64,000 nucleotides of DNA from Adiantum capillus-veneris (GCA_014529385.2 CM043946.1:36469058-36533057), one strand, 5' to 3'. Shown: positions 24,568 through 37,604, counted from the stretch's first letter. Numbers and translations are program-made. The notes: a model not told the origin generated them from the sequence alone.

Positions 24568-25881
24568 CTAATCAGACGTCTCATCGCGTCCAAGCGGTGT
24601 ATCTGTCGGATTCTGCAAAAAAAGACAATAAGACAGCTTTCAGTAAGTATAAACATATAACGACATTTATAAAACAATACAAAAAATAAAAAAGAGTAAA
24701 CCCTAATACTAACCATGCCGCCGCGAGAACTGAGAATGTCCATCAGGGCGTTTAAGCCCTTCCTTCCTGCGTACTCGCGCTCGTACGGTGTGGGATCACG
24801 TCCTGTCATCGACCACTGTCAAAACATACAAAGATTTCATTATGTTAGAATTAAAAAACTCATAAACCCTACACTATCGAACATGCATAAAGAGCAATGT
24901 GAAAAGACTTACAAAATCGGCCTCAAATGATGCCCATCCACCGCTCCCCAAGTGGTGCGAGCTCCCTGCCTCTACTCGCGCTCTGGCTGCATCCTTTTGT
25001 TGCTTCCACTTGTCGGGATTCTCGCGCGCTGCTTTCTTCGCATTCTTCCAATCTTCTTTGGCCAACCAATCTGGCCTGTTCCACCCATTCTTGATTGCTT
25101 TTTGCACTTCGGAACGCTTGTGTTTGCAGTATTCGCGCATTCGAATCTTCATCAGGTCTTCATTGAAGCGCTGATCCCGTGTTGGAACGGGAAACTCATC
25201 ATGAAGTATGCTGATGACTCTGTTTTTTAAATCACGTGGTACTTCACTCCATTTGTTTAGTATGTAGTGTCTAAACAGCTGGGAGCAAAGACCACGCATG
25301 CGCGAGATCACCTTCTTGCCGTCATCATCCATGATGATGCCGCCGCTGATGTCGACGGAGTAAGGCAAGCCCTCTGGCCGGTGACGCGTGAACCTGGTGG
25401 TCTCGGCAGGGGTCTCTAGCGGCGTGTCGATGGGGGTACGGACGTCAGGTGTCTCCACCGGCGTCTGGGCCCCGAAGCGAGGAGTGTCGAGTGGGGTGGC
25501 TCCTGGCGGAGTAGGTAGAGGTGTGTAGCTTCTAGGAATAGTCAGCCGTGCAAAACCTGGCGTAGATGGCGATGCTGTGGCTGGTGTGGGGGCGGGCAAA
25601 GAAGGGGAGGGTAAAGAGCCTCGTCGAACACGAGGCGGTGTGGAGGCATCGGTGGCGGAATCCCCACAACAACCGCCACCGCCACCACTAGAGCGCCGGT
25701 GTCTAGACGAGTATGAAGCTCGTCTCGTCGACGCCGAAGCTTCGGAGCGCGCCGAATGCTCCGAAAGAGAGGGAGATGCGGATGGTGTAGGAACGCGCGA
25801 TGATGCGCCAGAGCGATGACGCTCCACGTACCACTGTCTCTGCTGCGGTGACAAAGAAGAAAGAAACTCCTCATCATCCAT
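24568..25881 (-). CDS. CACTA second protein (Ptta/En/Spm, Transposase_24-like)
   Basis: Three exons fit perfectly: 25881-24913, 24815-24714 and 24612-24568, with GTAAGT and GTTAGT donors and CAG acceptors, all joining at codon borders to give about 371 residues. ATG 25881 is preceded by TGCAGGT, so an upstream leader intron is possible. Residues 1-20 read MDDEEFLSSLSPQQRQWYVE. A long Ser/Pro/Thr-rich disordered region follows, with DTP/ETP-like repeats. The conserved part reads LFRHYILNKWSEVP, MREYCKHKRSEVQ, WNRPDWLAKEDW and HHLGSGGWASFEADF, then RDPTPYEREYAGRKG across the intron. This pattern matches the plant En/Spm-associated family (Pfam Transposase_24). It probably acts with the transposase on subterminal repeats. 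No stop interrupts it. Confidence 0.8.
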
Positions 25882-26153
25882 ACCTGCATTAAACACACGA
25901 ATATTTAAACTTAATATTGAATGAATAGAGTAGACAATGACGCAAAGACCATTAAATACAATGACGTAATGACGCATATAAATACAATGACGCAATGAAT
26001 CGAGTGATAGAAGAGGCAAGTCGAAAACTCAGAATTTTCAATCAAAAGATGTGAGCGCGAGTAGAAAAGAGCGTTATACACCATGGAAGGTACTTAGAGA
26101 GCCAGAGCTTTTACAACACGGAGCAAAATTGTTCAGATACAATATTTGTGGCT

Positions 26154-29100
26154 TTAAGAGATCTCTCTCTCATCCTCGCATAACTCAACATAACTTCCTA
26201 TATCTATATAGAGCTCTCTGTTTAAACACATATCCTCTGTTTCATTTTGTAGCTCCTCTGCATGCACCCCATATAGAGTAGTAGCATCTTGATGCTCGTC
26301 TGGCACCACCGCAGCGGCTTCTGATTGAGCATCTTCTCTGATCTCCTCCATTGATGTCGTTGTGATTGGCACATGGTAGCCTTCATACGTCCTTGCACTA
26401 CGAGGGGCTACCTCTATGACGTACCACCAGTTTGATGTAGACTTTGTAGGATGAAATATTACCTGCCAGAGCCACATAACTTACATGAGAGCTTTCAAGC
26501 ACATAACTTGTAAAAGGGGGATGTTAACTATTTATATACTTACTTGTTCACAATGCTCGGGTAGTATGAAAGTGTCTCTTAGGTCAGTCCATTTCTTAGT
26601 AGAATCCACCTCAAGAAAACCAGACTCCCCTCTACGCACAGTAGCGTTGCGACCCTCCATGATTATCTTGAACCATTGCACGTCGAACAAGTCGACAAAA
26701 AATCCTCTGTAATCGATCCTCAAAATCTCTTGCAGCGTGCCGAAGTAAGTGAGTTCCGCTACCACAGGATCTGCATCAGAGGAACGTCGTCGACTAGACT
26801 GTTCAAATTTTGCCATGATTCCACAATCTTGAGTAAAACGCTTTTTGTCGATTCGTTCCACCCTAAAATGTCGACCTTTACACCATGCTGCTGTGTATGA
26901 CTTATACTACAACGAACAAAGATTATGAGTGGCCGTTCAAACGTTTAGAAATAAATTCACTAGCTAGTCGTACATTGAAAACTTACCTTGGTCGCGCAAC
27001 CCCGAGAGTACTCCCACTCTTCTTCAGTCACTTCGTCACCGCATTGTTGTGCGCTTTTCAATTGGTTGTGCAACCATCTTAAGCTCATGAAGGTTGGTAG
27101 GCTCTCCAGAACCGCTGGATAGTGCATCGGTGGTCGTCTTCCCCGTCTCCACTCGATTCGTGCCCTTTGTCGCTCTTGCTTTGCATCCTCATATTGTGAA
27201 ATCCACTTTTGCATCACTGGATTGTGAAGCATGCAAAATCGGTTGATTTTAGCCTCTAGATCTTCCGTCATCTTCTTCTCAACATCGAGATTGCACATGA
27301 CAATCCCAGATATGCGCTCATCATCTATGGTTCGCCATAGCGTGTCCCGGGATTTATCAAATCCGTCTAGCCACTCTCCAATGTACACTAGGGACTCTGA
27401 TACCAACCAACCTTCTGCCATGCTACCCTCCGGACGTGCCTTTTGACGCACATATCCCTTAAGCGTTTTCATGAAACGCTCTAAGAAGAACATCCATCTG
27501 GAATGAACTGTGCCAGCTATTTCCACCTCATCAACTATGTGAACAAGAAGATGCACCTGAATGGTTAGCATTGTAGTAGGAAAATGTTTCTCAAACATGC
27601 ACACAAGCTCCGTAGCATTTAGTTTGGTGAATGGTATGGAGTCTACGTTGATCTCCTTTTGTGAGATCCATTGCACCAGCTTTGCAAGTTTGTAGATTGT
27701 GTTACGGATGTCGAGAGACAAACATCCCTCAATGGCAACCGGTAAAATAAACTGTAAAGTATGTGCAGCAATGATATTAAAGTCCACATTTTATGCAATG
27801 ATATTAAAGTCCACTATGAACGTACCTGACACATTTTATGCCAATCGTGTGACTTCAAACCGGTAAGCTTTCCTTCTTTAGTAAAACACGTTCGGAGCGA
27901 GTGCATTACGCCAGTGGGGGTCCGCAAAGATCGAATGGCCTCTTTTACTTTGCGTTCTTGGGCTCCTGTGAAAATCCATGGTGCTTTAGGGAGTTTTTAT
28001 CGATCCATCAGACGCTGTTTGCGGCCAATATTGCTCCATACGATCCACATTTCTAAGATCAACTCTGGCTCCCAAAGTATCTTTCTTGCCGGTCAAATGG
28101 TCCCATAGTAGATTACCCACATTCTTGAATATGTGCATTGGATCGAGCAAGTGATTGATCATGAGTCGGGGCCAGTATGGTAACTCGTACCATAGAGATA
28201 GTCTCTTCATCCCTGGAGGCAATCCGTCATCGCACATCTCCTTCTGCTCTAACCATGCTTGTGCAGACATCCTTGGTGGCTCTCTTCCCAAAAAGCCATC
28301 GCGTAACACATGATTCTCTGGAAGATACGCTTGATGACCTTCGTAGATTTGCTTCTTCAGTGAGGGTGCCCTACGTGCATTCAGTCTAGGTCCACATGTG
28401 ACACATGCTCTATATCCGCTTGTTTGAAGCCTTGCATGTATACACATGATAATAGATCAACTATGGGAAAAAACAATATTTACAGTGTCTGAGTAGTGAG
28501 TGTCAATAGATCACCTGAGCATTCTGTTAGCCCGGGATAGTCATGCATGGTCCACATTAGAATGCCTCTGATCAAAGCATTCCGTCGTCCTGTGTGTCGG
28601 CTCATATCCACCACCTCTATGCCAATCCACAATTGTTGTAGCTCTTCCAATAGTGGACGAAGATACACATCCATATTCCCCACTTTATATCACACTGGCA
28701 CAATCAAGCTTAGCCATAGGTGCCTCTTCTTCGTAGTCAACCACGGGGGAATGTTGTAGTTGACGATGACAACGGGCCATACACTGTAAGATGTTGATCT
28801 TTGACCAAATGGATTTACGCCATCCATAGCCAGGCCTAAGCGCAAATTTCGAGCTTCCCTGGCAAAATCCGACCATGTTCCATCTATATGTTTCCAGGCT
28901 GCGCAATCTGCAGGAATTCGTAGCACACCATCCGAAGATTTATTCTCCTCATGCCATGATGCTAGGGCGGCCATGGACTTACATTTGAAGAAATTCTTGA
29001 TTCGAGGAAGCAGAGGAAAATGTCCCAAAACCTTTTGTGGCATTTTTGTCCCGTGGAGATCTACTCGATATCTTTCGGAATCACATTTCGGACACTTCTC

Positions 29101-29883
29101 CATGTCTGTGTATTCCCCTCTGAAAAGAATGCAGTCATTAGGACAAGCGTGGATAGAATTGTAATCCATCCCCAAGTTTCGCAAAATCTTTCTTGCTTCA
29201 TCTCGGGAATCTGGCATCACATTGTCAGCTGGTAGTATGTGCTCTTTCAGCAATCTACACAACATAAAAATATGATACAGTCGTGTAAAAATCTATCAGA
29301 TCATTGTACATTTAGAGTTCTATTAAAGTAAACTAATTGTAATAGATCACCTGAAAAGCGCTGTGACGTTAGTGTCACTCCATCCAAACTTTGCCTGCAT
29401 GTTGAGAAGAACCAGGAGTGCTTTCAATCTAGACATACGTGCTCCATTATACAATGGCGTATCGGCTTCACTTTTCATATCATCATAGATAAGCCTTCCT
29501 GAATCCATGATCGTCTCGATCATTTCATCAATCTCGGGCTCAAACATTGCCTCGTTGGGAATGTGCTCTGCATGATCATCCCCCGAGCTGTCAGAGGCTA
29601 CATCTTGTGGCCTCACATATGCTGCTTGACCAACGCGTCTGCGAACACGTCTATTGGGTTGCAAGAATGCTGCTTGTTGGCCAGCGTCAGAGTCCGACGA
29701 GTTATAATTGGCAACAACTCGATCTATAATAGATGGATCGAACTCGCCAAATTCGCGAACGTGCTGCAAAGAAACACGTCTTGTCCGTCGCACAGCATGC
29801 TTGCATTGATTACAAGGACATAAGACCCTCGTTGAGAGATAGGTGTTTCGGTTGGACGGTCCCACATCCTCGTCGCTACTCAT
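26154..29883 (-). pseudogene. CACTA TNP2-type transposase, two lesions
   Basis: Minus-strand exons: 29883-29351, 29254-about 28490, 28430-27826, 27751-26987, 26906-26544 and 26462-26154, with good GT/AG borders except between exons 2 and 3, which I could not settle. The start reads MSSDEDVGPSN with CPCNQCKH. The transposase (Pfam Transposase_21) shows ACPNDCILFRGEY, CPKCDSERY, WPVVIVNYNIPPWLTTKK, LLDPMHIFKNVGNLLWDHL and GLKSHDWHKMCQ. DUF4218 follows (FILPVAIEGCL, SMAEGWLVSESL), then DUF4216 (YFGTLQEILRIDYRGFFVDLFDVQWF). Lesions: an in-frame TGA at 28692-28690 and a one-base shift in the A run near 28000. Otherwise it is intact, so the inactivation looks recent. Confidence 0.88.
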
Positions 29884-29940
29884 AATGAGGATAAAAAACT
29901 TATAACCTGGACAACAAATTTAATATTCTATTGGCATTCT

Positions 29941-29945
29941 TCGTC

Positions 29946-29981
<36 letters not shown>
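29941..29981. repeat. (TC)n tract upstream of the transposase
   Basis: About 32 bp of TC repeat just upstream of the transposase start on the minus strand. Confidence 0.9.
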
Positions 29982-29983
<2 letters not shown>

Positions 29984-30269
29984 CTCACATTCTCTAGTCA
30001 TGTCCAATCCCCGCACACCTCGGTCTAGAGGTGCACGGATATCAGAACCACCGGGTTATAATCTCGTCTTTATTGGTCAATACCTATATTTGTGGGTACA
30101 AGAAATCTACACACCCACGTCTACATGATACTGCATGTAGTGGACAAAACCCCTTTGCCTCTTCTCTAGCTGTAGCACTTCACTTCATCTTAACATCTTT
30201 TCACAGTAGATCTTTTCACTGTTCGTCTAACTCTAAACCCTAAACCGTAAGTAATTCTTGTGTGGACTC

Positions 30270-30660
30270 GATCTAACATAAATAAGCGTAAATCTAAATA
30301 AACGTAAATCTAACTAAAAATAAAGCTAAATCTAATTTAACGTAAGTCTAATGACTAGAGGTTGTCTAGATGGTCATTGTGTCGGGGATGTAGTGACTCT
30401 TGCCGCCCTAAAGATCCACCTTCTTCCCTATCTTCTGAAGACATTTCACCAGTACTTTTGGATCGACGGAGCCCACCATGAGTGAAGGCAGCAATACCCT
30501 ATATTCCATTGAGGGCTTTCTTCACCCGCTTCATGCAGGCATCGCAGTCTATGGAGACCTAAATCTAATCTAATATAACGTAAATCTAAATCTAGCTTAA
30601 ATAAACGTAAATCTAGTTAAAAATAAACCTAAATCTAATTTAATGTAAGTCTACATATAA
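30270..30660. repeat. clustered CGTAAATCTA motifs inside CACTA
   Basis: Variants of (A)ACGTAAATCTA and CCTAAATCTAA recur about ten times in two clusters (30275-30350 and 30555-30660) separated by about 200 bp. There is no gene here. They could be protein-binding repeats of the element or simple sequence drift. Confidence 0.6.
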
Positions 30661-30899
30661 CCTAATCTTTAACGTCTTTTAAGATAGTTTCCTACGACGT
30701 TATAACTCTCTTCTTCTTGTGTGTGTGCGCGTGTGTGCCAATAAAAAGAGATAAATGGTATAACCTTTCTATCACCCATGCCAAGTATGATAGATTGATT
30801 ATGCCATTTCCCTCTTGAATAATAGGTCTTGAGTTCAACTCTTCGTCGGCTAGATCTTTAGGTCTTTTAATTTTAATTAGTTTCCTACGACGTTAAATT

Positions 30900-31110
30900 A
30901 GTTTCTCTCTCTTTCTCTCTCAATGTGTGTGCGTTTTTTTGGATCGTATGCATGTTTTCTCTCTCTTTTTCTCTCTCAATGTGTGCGTTTTTTATTTATG
31001 CATGTTCTCTCTCTTTTCCTCTCTCAATGCGTGCGTTTTTTGTTTATGCATGCTCTCTCTCTCTTTTTCTCTCTCAATGTGTGTGTGCATTCTTTGTTTA
31101 TGTATATGTG
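30900..31110. repeat. minisatellite, about 50-bp units
   Basis: Four imperfect units of TTTCTCTCTCAATGTGTGCG followed by a T-rich segment and TTTATGCATG. GA/GT microsatellites follow to about 31340. Open frames here are low-complexity artefacts. Confidence 0.8.
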
Positions 31111-31276
31111 TGTGCGCGTTTTTGTTTTTGTTTGTACTCTCTCTCTCTCTCTCTCAAAAACACTATGTGTGTGTGTGTATGTGTGTGTGTGAGAGAGAGA
31201 GAGAGGGAGAGAGAAAGAGGGGAAGGGAACATGAGAATGAGGAGAGGGAAGGAGCATACCTGGCTCTCCTTCCTCT

Positions 31277-31307
<31 letters not shown>

Positions 31308-31427
31308 GAGAAGAAAAAGAGAGAGAGAGAGAGGGAGAGCGTTACCTGCTCTTTGCTTGAGGGCGCCGAAAAACTCAGATATGAGATCTGAGTTTTTGGG
31401 CGCGCTCGGTTATTTTTTTACCCCTGC

Positions 31428-31582
31428 CGGCGTCGCTATGAGCGTCGCTATAAGCGTCTCTATGAGCGTCGCAAATTTCTTTGTAAATTTGTGACGCTCA
31501 TAGCGACGCTTATAGCGACGCTCATAGCGACGCCGGGAATTTTTTTTTGGAGCGTCGCTAATATGAAGAGCCTCTTGTAGTG
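31428..31582. repeat. right subterminal inverted repeats and TIR
   Basis: Two arms of about 50 bp built of GCGTCGCTATGA / TCATAGCGACGC motifs face each other around a short AAATTTCTTTGTAAATTT centre, ending in the CCTCTTGTAGTG terminus at 31571-31582. Confidence 0.88.
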
Positions 31583-31994
31583 ATCCAAGCAGCCAACACC
31601 TATAAAAGGGCATTGAGAGGTCACTATCAAGGGGGGGGGGGGGGGGGCAATTTATGAGAGGTCAGCACTTGGTAGAGTTTTAGTGGGGAGAGAGTTGAGA
31701 CTATTGGCATCACGGGGAGGGGGCTTGTGTGATGGTTTGCTTTGGGAATTGCACCATGTGAAGGGAGCCACGTCCACCTCTCGACTCTAATGGTCGACAC
31801 ACACACACATACATGTTCTTGGTAGCAAAGTTTCACAATCATCGAGCCGTCTTTAGAGAACGCACCAAGTAGTTTCAACATCTTTTCTCCCTACCTCTCT
31901 ACCACCACGGTGTGCCGCCTCGCTGGAAGGAAGGGCATTGCAAATACTGTAGAAATAATTCTCCCTCACACCCCCGAGGGTTTTCATCATTTGT

Positions 31995-32036
<42 letters not shown>

Positions 32037-32207
32037 GTGTGTAAGTTTGTGTGTGTGTATGTTTGCGGTGTTCATATCATCGTGGTCTGCGTCCTAGCCG
32101 CTCAAAGCTAGGTGGTGCCGCCTGTTCGCTTTACCGTGACAGGCTCGAGGCATGCCATTCATCCCCCGGCGTTTTAGAGGCCGTTGGGGTTTTCTTTGCT
32201 CCTGTCA
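31583..32207 (+). repeat. second copy of the E1 LTR, right part
   Basis: Begins with the ATC target duplication and matches 13976-14602, including the TATA box (31601-31609), a G run and the CTGTCA end. The same minus-strand integrase flank follows as in the first copy, so the two are products of one duplication, not two insertions. Confidence 0.88.
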
Positions 32208-33504
32208 ATACCATTTAGTATCTCTACTAGCCCATTATATTGAGGATAATAGGGTGTGGAGTGCCACTGCTAGATGCCCAGTTGTTCCATTAATTCAGCA
32301 ACTAAGTCTACCCTATATCTAAGCCCTCTATCTCAGATGATTTCAAGTGAAGTACAAAACCTGCAGTTGATGTTTTCGAAAATGAATTTGGCTACTTCTT
32401 TAGTTGTTATCCTAGTAGTTGGTGCAGCTTCTGCCCATTTAGTCATGTAGTCTAGTACTCCCATAATGATGTATTGTTTACCAAACCACACTCTAGGAAG
32501 AGGACTTATGGCATCTATTGCCCATTTCTCAAAAGGTACAAAAGAAAGAATTGTAGTTTGTGCTCATAAATGAGTCACCTAGTTCCTACTCTCTAGCACT
32601 ATGTGCATGTTTTACACCAATGATGTACATCCCTTTTGAGGCTAGGCCAAGTAAAACGTGCTTGCAAGGTTTTTTTGCTAGTGATGGCTAGTGCGTAGTG
32701 CATACCACAAACACCATCGTGGCAACTTGAGACGATTTCCATGATCTCTTGAGATAGAGGCACTCTTCAAAGGATTTGGTCCTTCCCTTTGCAATATAGA
32801 GCATTGTTGATGAGCTGATATTTGGTGGCCTTACAAGTGAGCCAACGTTATTGACTTCTGGTGAAATCTTCAGGAGATTCCCCTATTTTGAAGAACTGCA
32901 CAATATCATTCATGGCATCACATCCTTGGAATAATGGCAACTTCAATTTAATGGCATTGATCTATTACTTGTTCAGTTGCTAGTGCATCCGCTTCTTGAT
33001 TTTCAGTCCTAGGCACATGATGGAGCTGGGTTGCTTGAAAATGTCCCAGAAGCTTTTTGACTTGCCAGAGATGTGCTAATAAACATTGATTTTTACAGGC
33101 CCAAGTACCTCTAACTTGCTTGACAAGTAGCAAAGCATCACCAATTATATTCAATCCTTGGATGCCATGTGTTCTGCACCACTCTAGCCCTAGAATAAGA
33201 GCTAGATAATCCAACTCATTGTTGGAGTGTACATTTTCAAGTAGTTTTCCTACATAAAAGTTTTTCTCACCTACTTCATTGAAAATGACATTGCCTGCAA
33301 CAGCCTTATTAGTGGTTCTTTTATAAGCACCATCAAAGTAGCGGGAGTGTGCATCTTCTAATTAGAATGGTGGAGTAGACAATTCTTCAGTACCTGGTTT
33401 TATCTTCACCTTCTTCTCAAAGTGGCAATGTGTATGGATTCCTGCTAGACTAGCTCAAGTGGAGCCGTCAACTTGCATAGTGTAGCCATATCCTTGCAGT
33501 CCGG
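32208..33504 (-). pseudogene. minus-strand Ty3 pol remnant, copy 2 (integrase, RNase H)
   Basis: Matches 14603-15900 with scattered substitutions. 32948-33214 is the RNase H end (GDALLLVKQVRGTWAC, HHVPRTENQEADALA). It is split at 33504 by LTR retrotransposon A and continues at 40032. Confidence 0.85.
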
Positions 33505-35513
33505 TGTCGAGAAATTTGCGGTCTTGCCAGGAAAGCACCGGGCTTATGGCTGTGAGAGTTTGTGAGAGAACTCAACAAAAACTATATGAAGGAGTTAAAC
33601 CATAGATGCCATGAAGACTAGGGTTTGGAAAGAAGTGCAATCAAAGAAGACTCACCCTTTCTCTCTTGCACTCACACACACACAAAGAAAGAACGCAAAA
33701 GAGAATGTCAAAACAATACGAAGATGAAAACATCAAGGCTATGGTCATATCGTATCATGGGTAATATGAAAGGGTTAATGGATGAGTTAATGGCATTCAA
33801 TCTTGGCTGACCAAATAGGCTACGAATTGTTCTTTGGAATTGTAGTTTTGTGCTTACCATAATATATATATTTTGTCTAGTGATTGGGATTAATTGTGTG
33901 TACAAATCCTCTTGGTTCATAGCAAGATAACTACGCTTACATCAAAAGAAAAATTATAGTCTATGAGAGGTAGTATGATGGGATCCGGTGATAGAAGTAT
34001 TTCATTGAGCCTTTCAGGGCCGAAGAGAAACACTATACGTTGTTGAAAGTGTATTTTACGGCTAATCCATACGTTAATTCTAATAGATCGTACAGAGTGA
34101 AAGCGATAGAAATGATCATCATGTGGGTTATTCATCTAGGATAGTATGTGAGAAATGTAGATATGAGAGAAGTGAAGAGATGAGAAGTTTCCCTCCCAAG
34201 CCCTATTCTTGCCCGTAGGCAATAAGGATACTGCGGGGAGAGATGTACCTGTAGCAAAGAGAACCTAGAGAGGATGAATTACTAAGAATGAGAGAGATAG
34301 GTTTGCTTTAGGAGATGAGATTAGATACATATATATATATGTTGGATTAGAGATGAAAAGAAAACAACAACAATTCAAGAAAACATCAATGTAGAACACA
34401 TCTTACTTGACAAACCCTTTGGCACCATTATTGATGGAGAGAGAAGAAGAGTGGATAAATCCACTTTGATTGATACACCATGTGCAAGACCTTCGTTGAT
34501 TAGATTTGATCTTTCAAGGTTAGCTTGTTGCAAGAATGGCTAGTCTCCCTCTAGGAGAAAGTGTAGGCTTGGGCTTATGTTAATGGCTAAGTACAATTAG
34601 GCATTACTACTCACTCCCTCAAGAATTCCTCTCATCAATGGCTTGAATGCTTGAGTTCCTTCCAAGGAAGAAGAGGTCCCCTTTTATAGGTGAAGGGAAC
34701 CCACAAGGGTTTACACAAGAAGAGAGGAGCCAGTGTGAACAGGAATTGGAAAAGTTGGAAATGAGCTGTTCCTGCATGATGTGGGCAGACTGGGGTCCAG
34801 TATTTTGATCATATCTCCTCAACCGTAGCTCCAAATAAAAAAGTAAAAATATGGGCAGAAACTTCAGCTCATTAGCTACGATTTGCATTTTAAAATCATT
34901 CTCCAATTCGGATTGGAACCTTGTGTAAAAAATTCATCAAAATAGGGTCCATTTATGGCAGCAAAAGTCTTCATGTGGTCTCCTTAGCCTTGACTTTCAT
35001 TTAATTCCCAAGGACACCTCATGCCATATAAAAGCATGACATTTCTCCTTGACAAAGTTTTGTAACCATGCTTGCAATAATGCATTAAAATAAGTGTATC
35101 TTTGAAATCATGCCACCTAGTGTCCCACTAGGATTTGATTCTCTCCTAGTAGCTATTTAAAAAGAAATATAAGAAAAGTATAAAAAATACATAGAATATA
35201 TATATATTGGAGTTTACCCTAGATATAGGATCTAGCTAGGGTGTGAGATGATAATGAAATAGTAGAAATAAAGAATCAATGCTTTTTGCCCCAAGTTGAA
35301 GAGGCGGAGCTATTGACACTTTTCCCATAGTATTTTTTGATGGTAAAGTAAGAATACATTACCCTTGAGATAAATAATAAGATGGGATAGAAAGATTATT
35401 TTTATACTTACATATGTATATGTACATTATAGGAAATATAATTATGTATCTAAAAAGTTACAAGATATCTCTTGTAGCATGTGTTCCCACTATGTACATG
35501 TCACAGCACGACA
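33505..35513 (-). repeat. element A left LTR (3' LTR in its own sense)
   Basis: 2009 bp, TGTCGAG...CACGACA, followed by the polypurine tract (35514-35530, C-rich on the plus strand). A TATAAAAGG box lies on the minus strand near 34681-34689. Confidence 0.92.
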
Positions 35514-35571
35514 TCCACCCCCTCTAAACCTGCACATCCTCCGGTATGTGCCAAATTATTTCTTTGTAAGA

Positions 35572-37604
35572 TCAGCCCTCTTGTACATCTTCCTTGCTTT
35601 CATCTTCACTGGATGATTCCAGAGCTTCATTTTCACTTTGATCTTCACCTGTGTTTTGCTCTTCTTCCTCATCAGCATTTTCTGGATCATTGTCTCCTCT
35701 TCTCTTAAACATTTTGATCCTTTTTCCTGCAATGGGAATCTTTACTTCTGTTCCATCTAGTTCAGACAAGCTGTAAGTAGCATTTTCATGCACATGTTTT
35801 ACAACATATGGTCCAAACCATCTTTTTGAAAACTTACGCATGACTGTGTGTTGGTTATCAAGGCTACTATCATACACTAAAACCCAGTCACCTTTGTCAA
35901 TTGCTTTGCTCCTGAGCCGATGTCGCTTATCAAAGTAGTCCTTGTTTTTCAATCTTGCATTTTTGAGTCGTTCTTTTGCAGCCTCAATGTCTCCAGGTCT
36001 TCTCTCTAGTTGCCTTATGCGCAATGCAAGGAGATCTTCCCTGCTAAGCCCCTCTTGCCAAGGTAGTACATTCCAGGTGGGAAGTGTATCTTCAATCGGC
36101 ATCACTGGCTTTTGACCCTCATAGTCTACCTTTCTCAAAGTCGTTGCTAACTGGAGTAACTCCTTTAGCTTTTTCATGGATTTTACATGTGCTTCTGTCC
36201 ATTTAAACTTTTGATTCTTTCTAAGTAGCTGATAAAGAGGATCAGCTACATGTGCATAATGTGGAATCCAAATAACATAGAAGACACATGCTCCCAGAAA
36301 CCTTCTAACCTTAGTGATGCTAGTGCATGTTTCTTTCATTCTTTGGATGGCATCGACCTTTGATGGACAAGGTTTCCTACCATATGGCCCGCACATGTGC
36401 CCCACAATGAGCACTTCTTTGACACCAAACATAGACTTTTTCCCTGACAATGTAAGATTCACTTCTTCCAACCTAGACAAAATTTTATCACAATCATTTA
36501 TGTGATTTACCACAAACCTGCGACATCCCTTGAGATCCAAAGCTTCATCTTTGTCACTTTCTTCACATCCTTTGATAGGCAAATCATCAATGAAAGGCAT
36601 TGTGATTTGAGGAATAAAGTCACGTAAGACCTTATTCATCCCATTCATCATATGTGCAACCGAGTTGGTTGCTCCCTGTGGCAAGGTACACATCCTTACC
36701 AAACCCAAAGGTGTCCTCATGGTTGTCAAGTCTCTGCTTTCGATTGCAAGCTGAAATTGATCATACCCTGAGTAGAGATCCCCCATTGAGTAGATTGCTC
36801 TCCCTGCAAATGCCTCTTCAAATTCATCCACAATTGGACCTGTTCCTACATTTCTAATCGTCACCTTGTTCACTGGTTGCATATCTTGGATGAAGCGTAG
36901 AGAACCATTCTTCTTTGGAACTGTGAACCACCAGTTTGAGTATGGAGCACAAGAAGGCTCCAAGATTCCCATTTTGATTTTCTCATTCAGTAGCTCTACT
37001 AACTTTGGCAAATGAGCCTTTGGAACCGGAATAGGCCGCAGATTCCAAGGCACATGAGGTATTGTGAAAATTATCATAGGAGCTACAATATAAGGATCAA
37101 CACATCCTATCTCATGTGGCTCAAATGTGAAAGCCTTACCATGCTTTGAAAGCATTTCTTTGAAGCACTTTGTCTCCTCCTGTGTTAGAAAATCCTCGCA
37201 ACCAATCTGCAACTCTTGAAAAGACTCCTTTGTGAAGGTATGCCCGATCTTTTTAGGATTCCGCAAACTTGGTTGTAAAGAAGCCTGTTCAATCTTTTCC
37301 CTGTTGTTGGGTGGTAAGGGTGAAGCTACTGGTTTCACCTTCTTTGCTACACTCTTGTATTTAGTTTCAACATGGACTTCTGGGCCTACTGTTTGGCTTT
37401 CTTTAAAGGCTTCTATTACTTGATACATTTCCATAGAGCAAACTTCCACAACTTCATTTTCAAGATGCAAACTAGACCTCATTATAGCATCAAGCTCACC
37501 CATAGTATCTACAAAAGAAACTTGTTCACACAAACCCAAAACATTTTCAGTAGGCTCTAGCAACCCACTCTTTTTCATGCCTATTTGTACATTATGCACA
37601 TATT
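35572..37604 (-). pseudogene. element A pol, two in-frame deletions
   Basis: An open frame of 714 codons, whose first 37 or so codons come from LTR sequence (to 37716). The pol part has pre-RT sequence, RT (PKAHLPKLVELLNEKIKMGI, RFIQDMQPVNKVTI, PQGATNSVAH, catalytic PFIDDLPIKG near 36585) and thumb. At about 36113 it jumps directly into the integrase C-terminus (PVMPIEDTLPTWNVLPW). RNase H, the integrase zinc domain and the integrase core are gone. Both deletions keep the frame, so RT could still be translated, but the product lacks the parts needed for integration. Confidence 0.88.

Larger units (their letters stand above)
23957..31582 (-). mobile_element. CACTA (En/Spm) transposon, 7.6 kb
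   Basis: Terminal inverted repeats CACTACAAGAGG at 23957-23968 and its complement at 31571-31582 begin with CACTA and are flanked by a 3-bp duplication, as this superfamily requires. Subterminal AGCGTCGCTATA-type repeats lie at both ends. Two multi-exon genes are transcribed on the minus strand: a TNP2-type transposase and a second Ptta/En/Spm-type protein. One nonsense codon and one frameshift in the transposase suggest the copy is recently inactivated. Confidence 0.95.

Noticed and set aside
26051-26281. Plus-strand frames inside the CACTA element (for example at 24899-25174 and 27231-27446)
   Set aside because: They are antisense to well-supported transposase exons and show no domains of their own.
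22972-32207. An independent second insertion of the E1 LTR
   Set aside because: It has the same integrase flank at the same base as the first copy, so it was copied together with its surroundings.
33708-34135. Recurring 70- and 72-codon frames (MNQEDLYTQLIP..., MNNPHDDHFYRF...) in all TGTCGAG LTR copies
   Set aside because: They lie inside LTRs between the ends and the TATA box, and they recur only because the LTR recurs. No domain is recognisable.
34619-34906. Recurring 95-codon frame (MENDFKMQIVANELK...)
   Set aside because: It is also within the LTR and partly spans the TATA region. The copies differ by stops and frame, so there is no sign of coding constraint.
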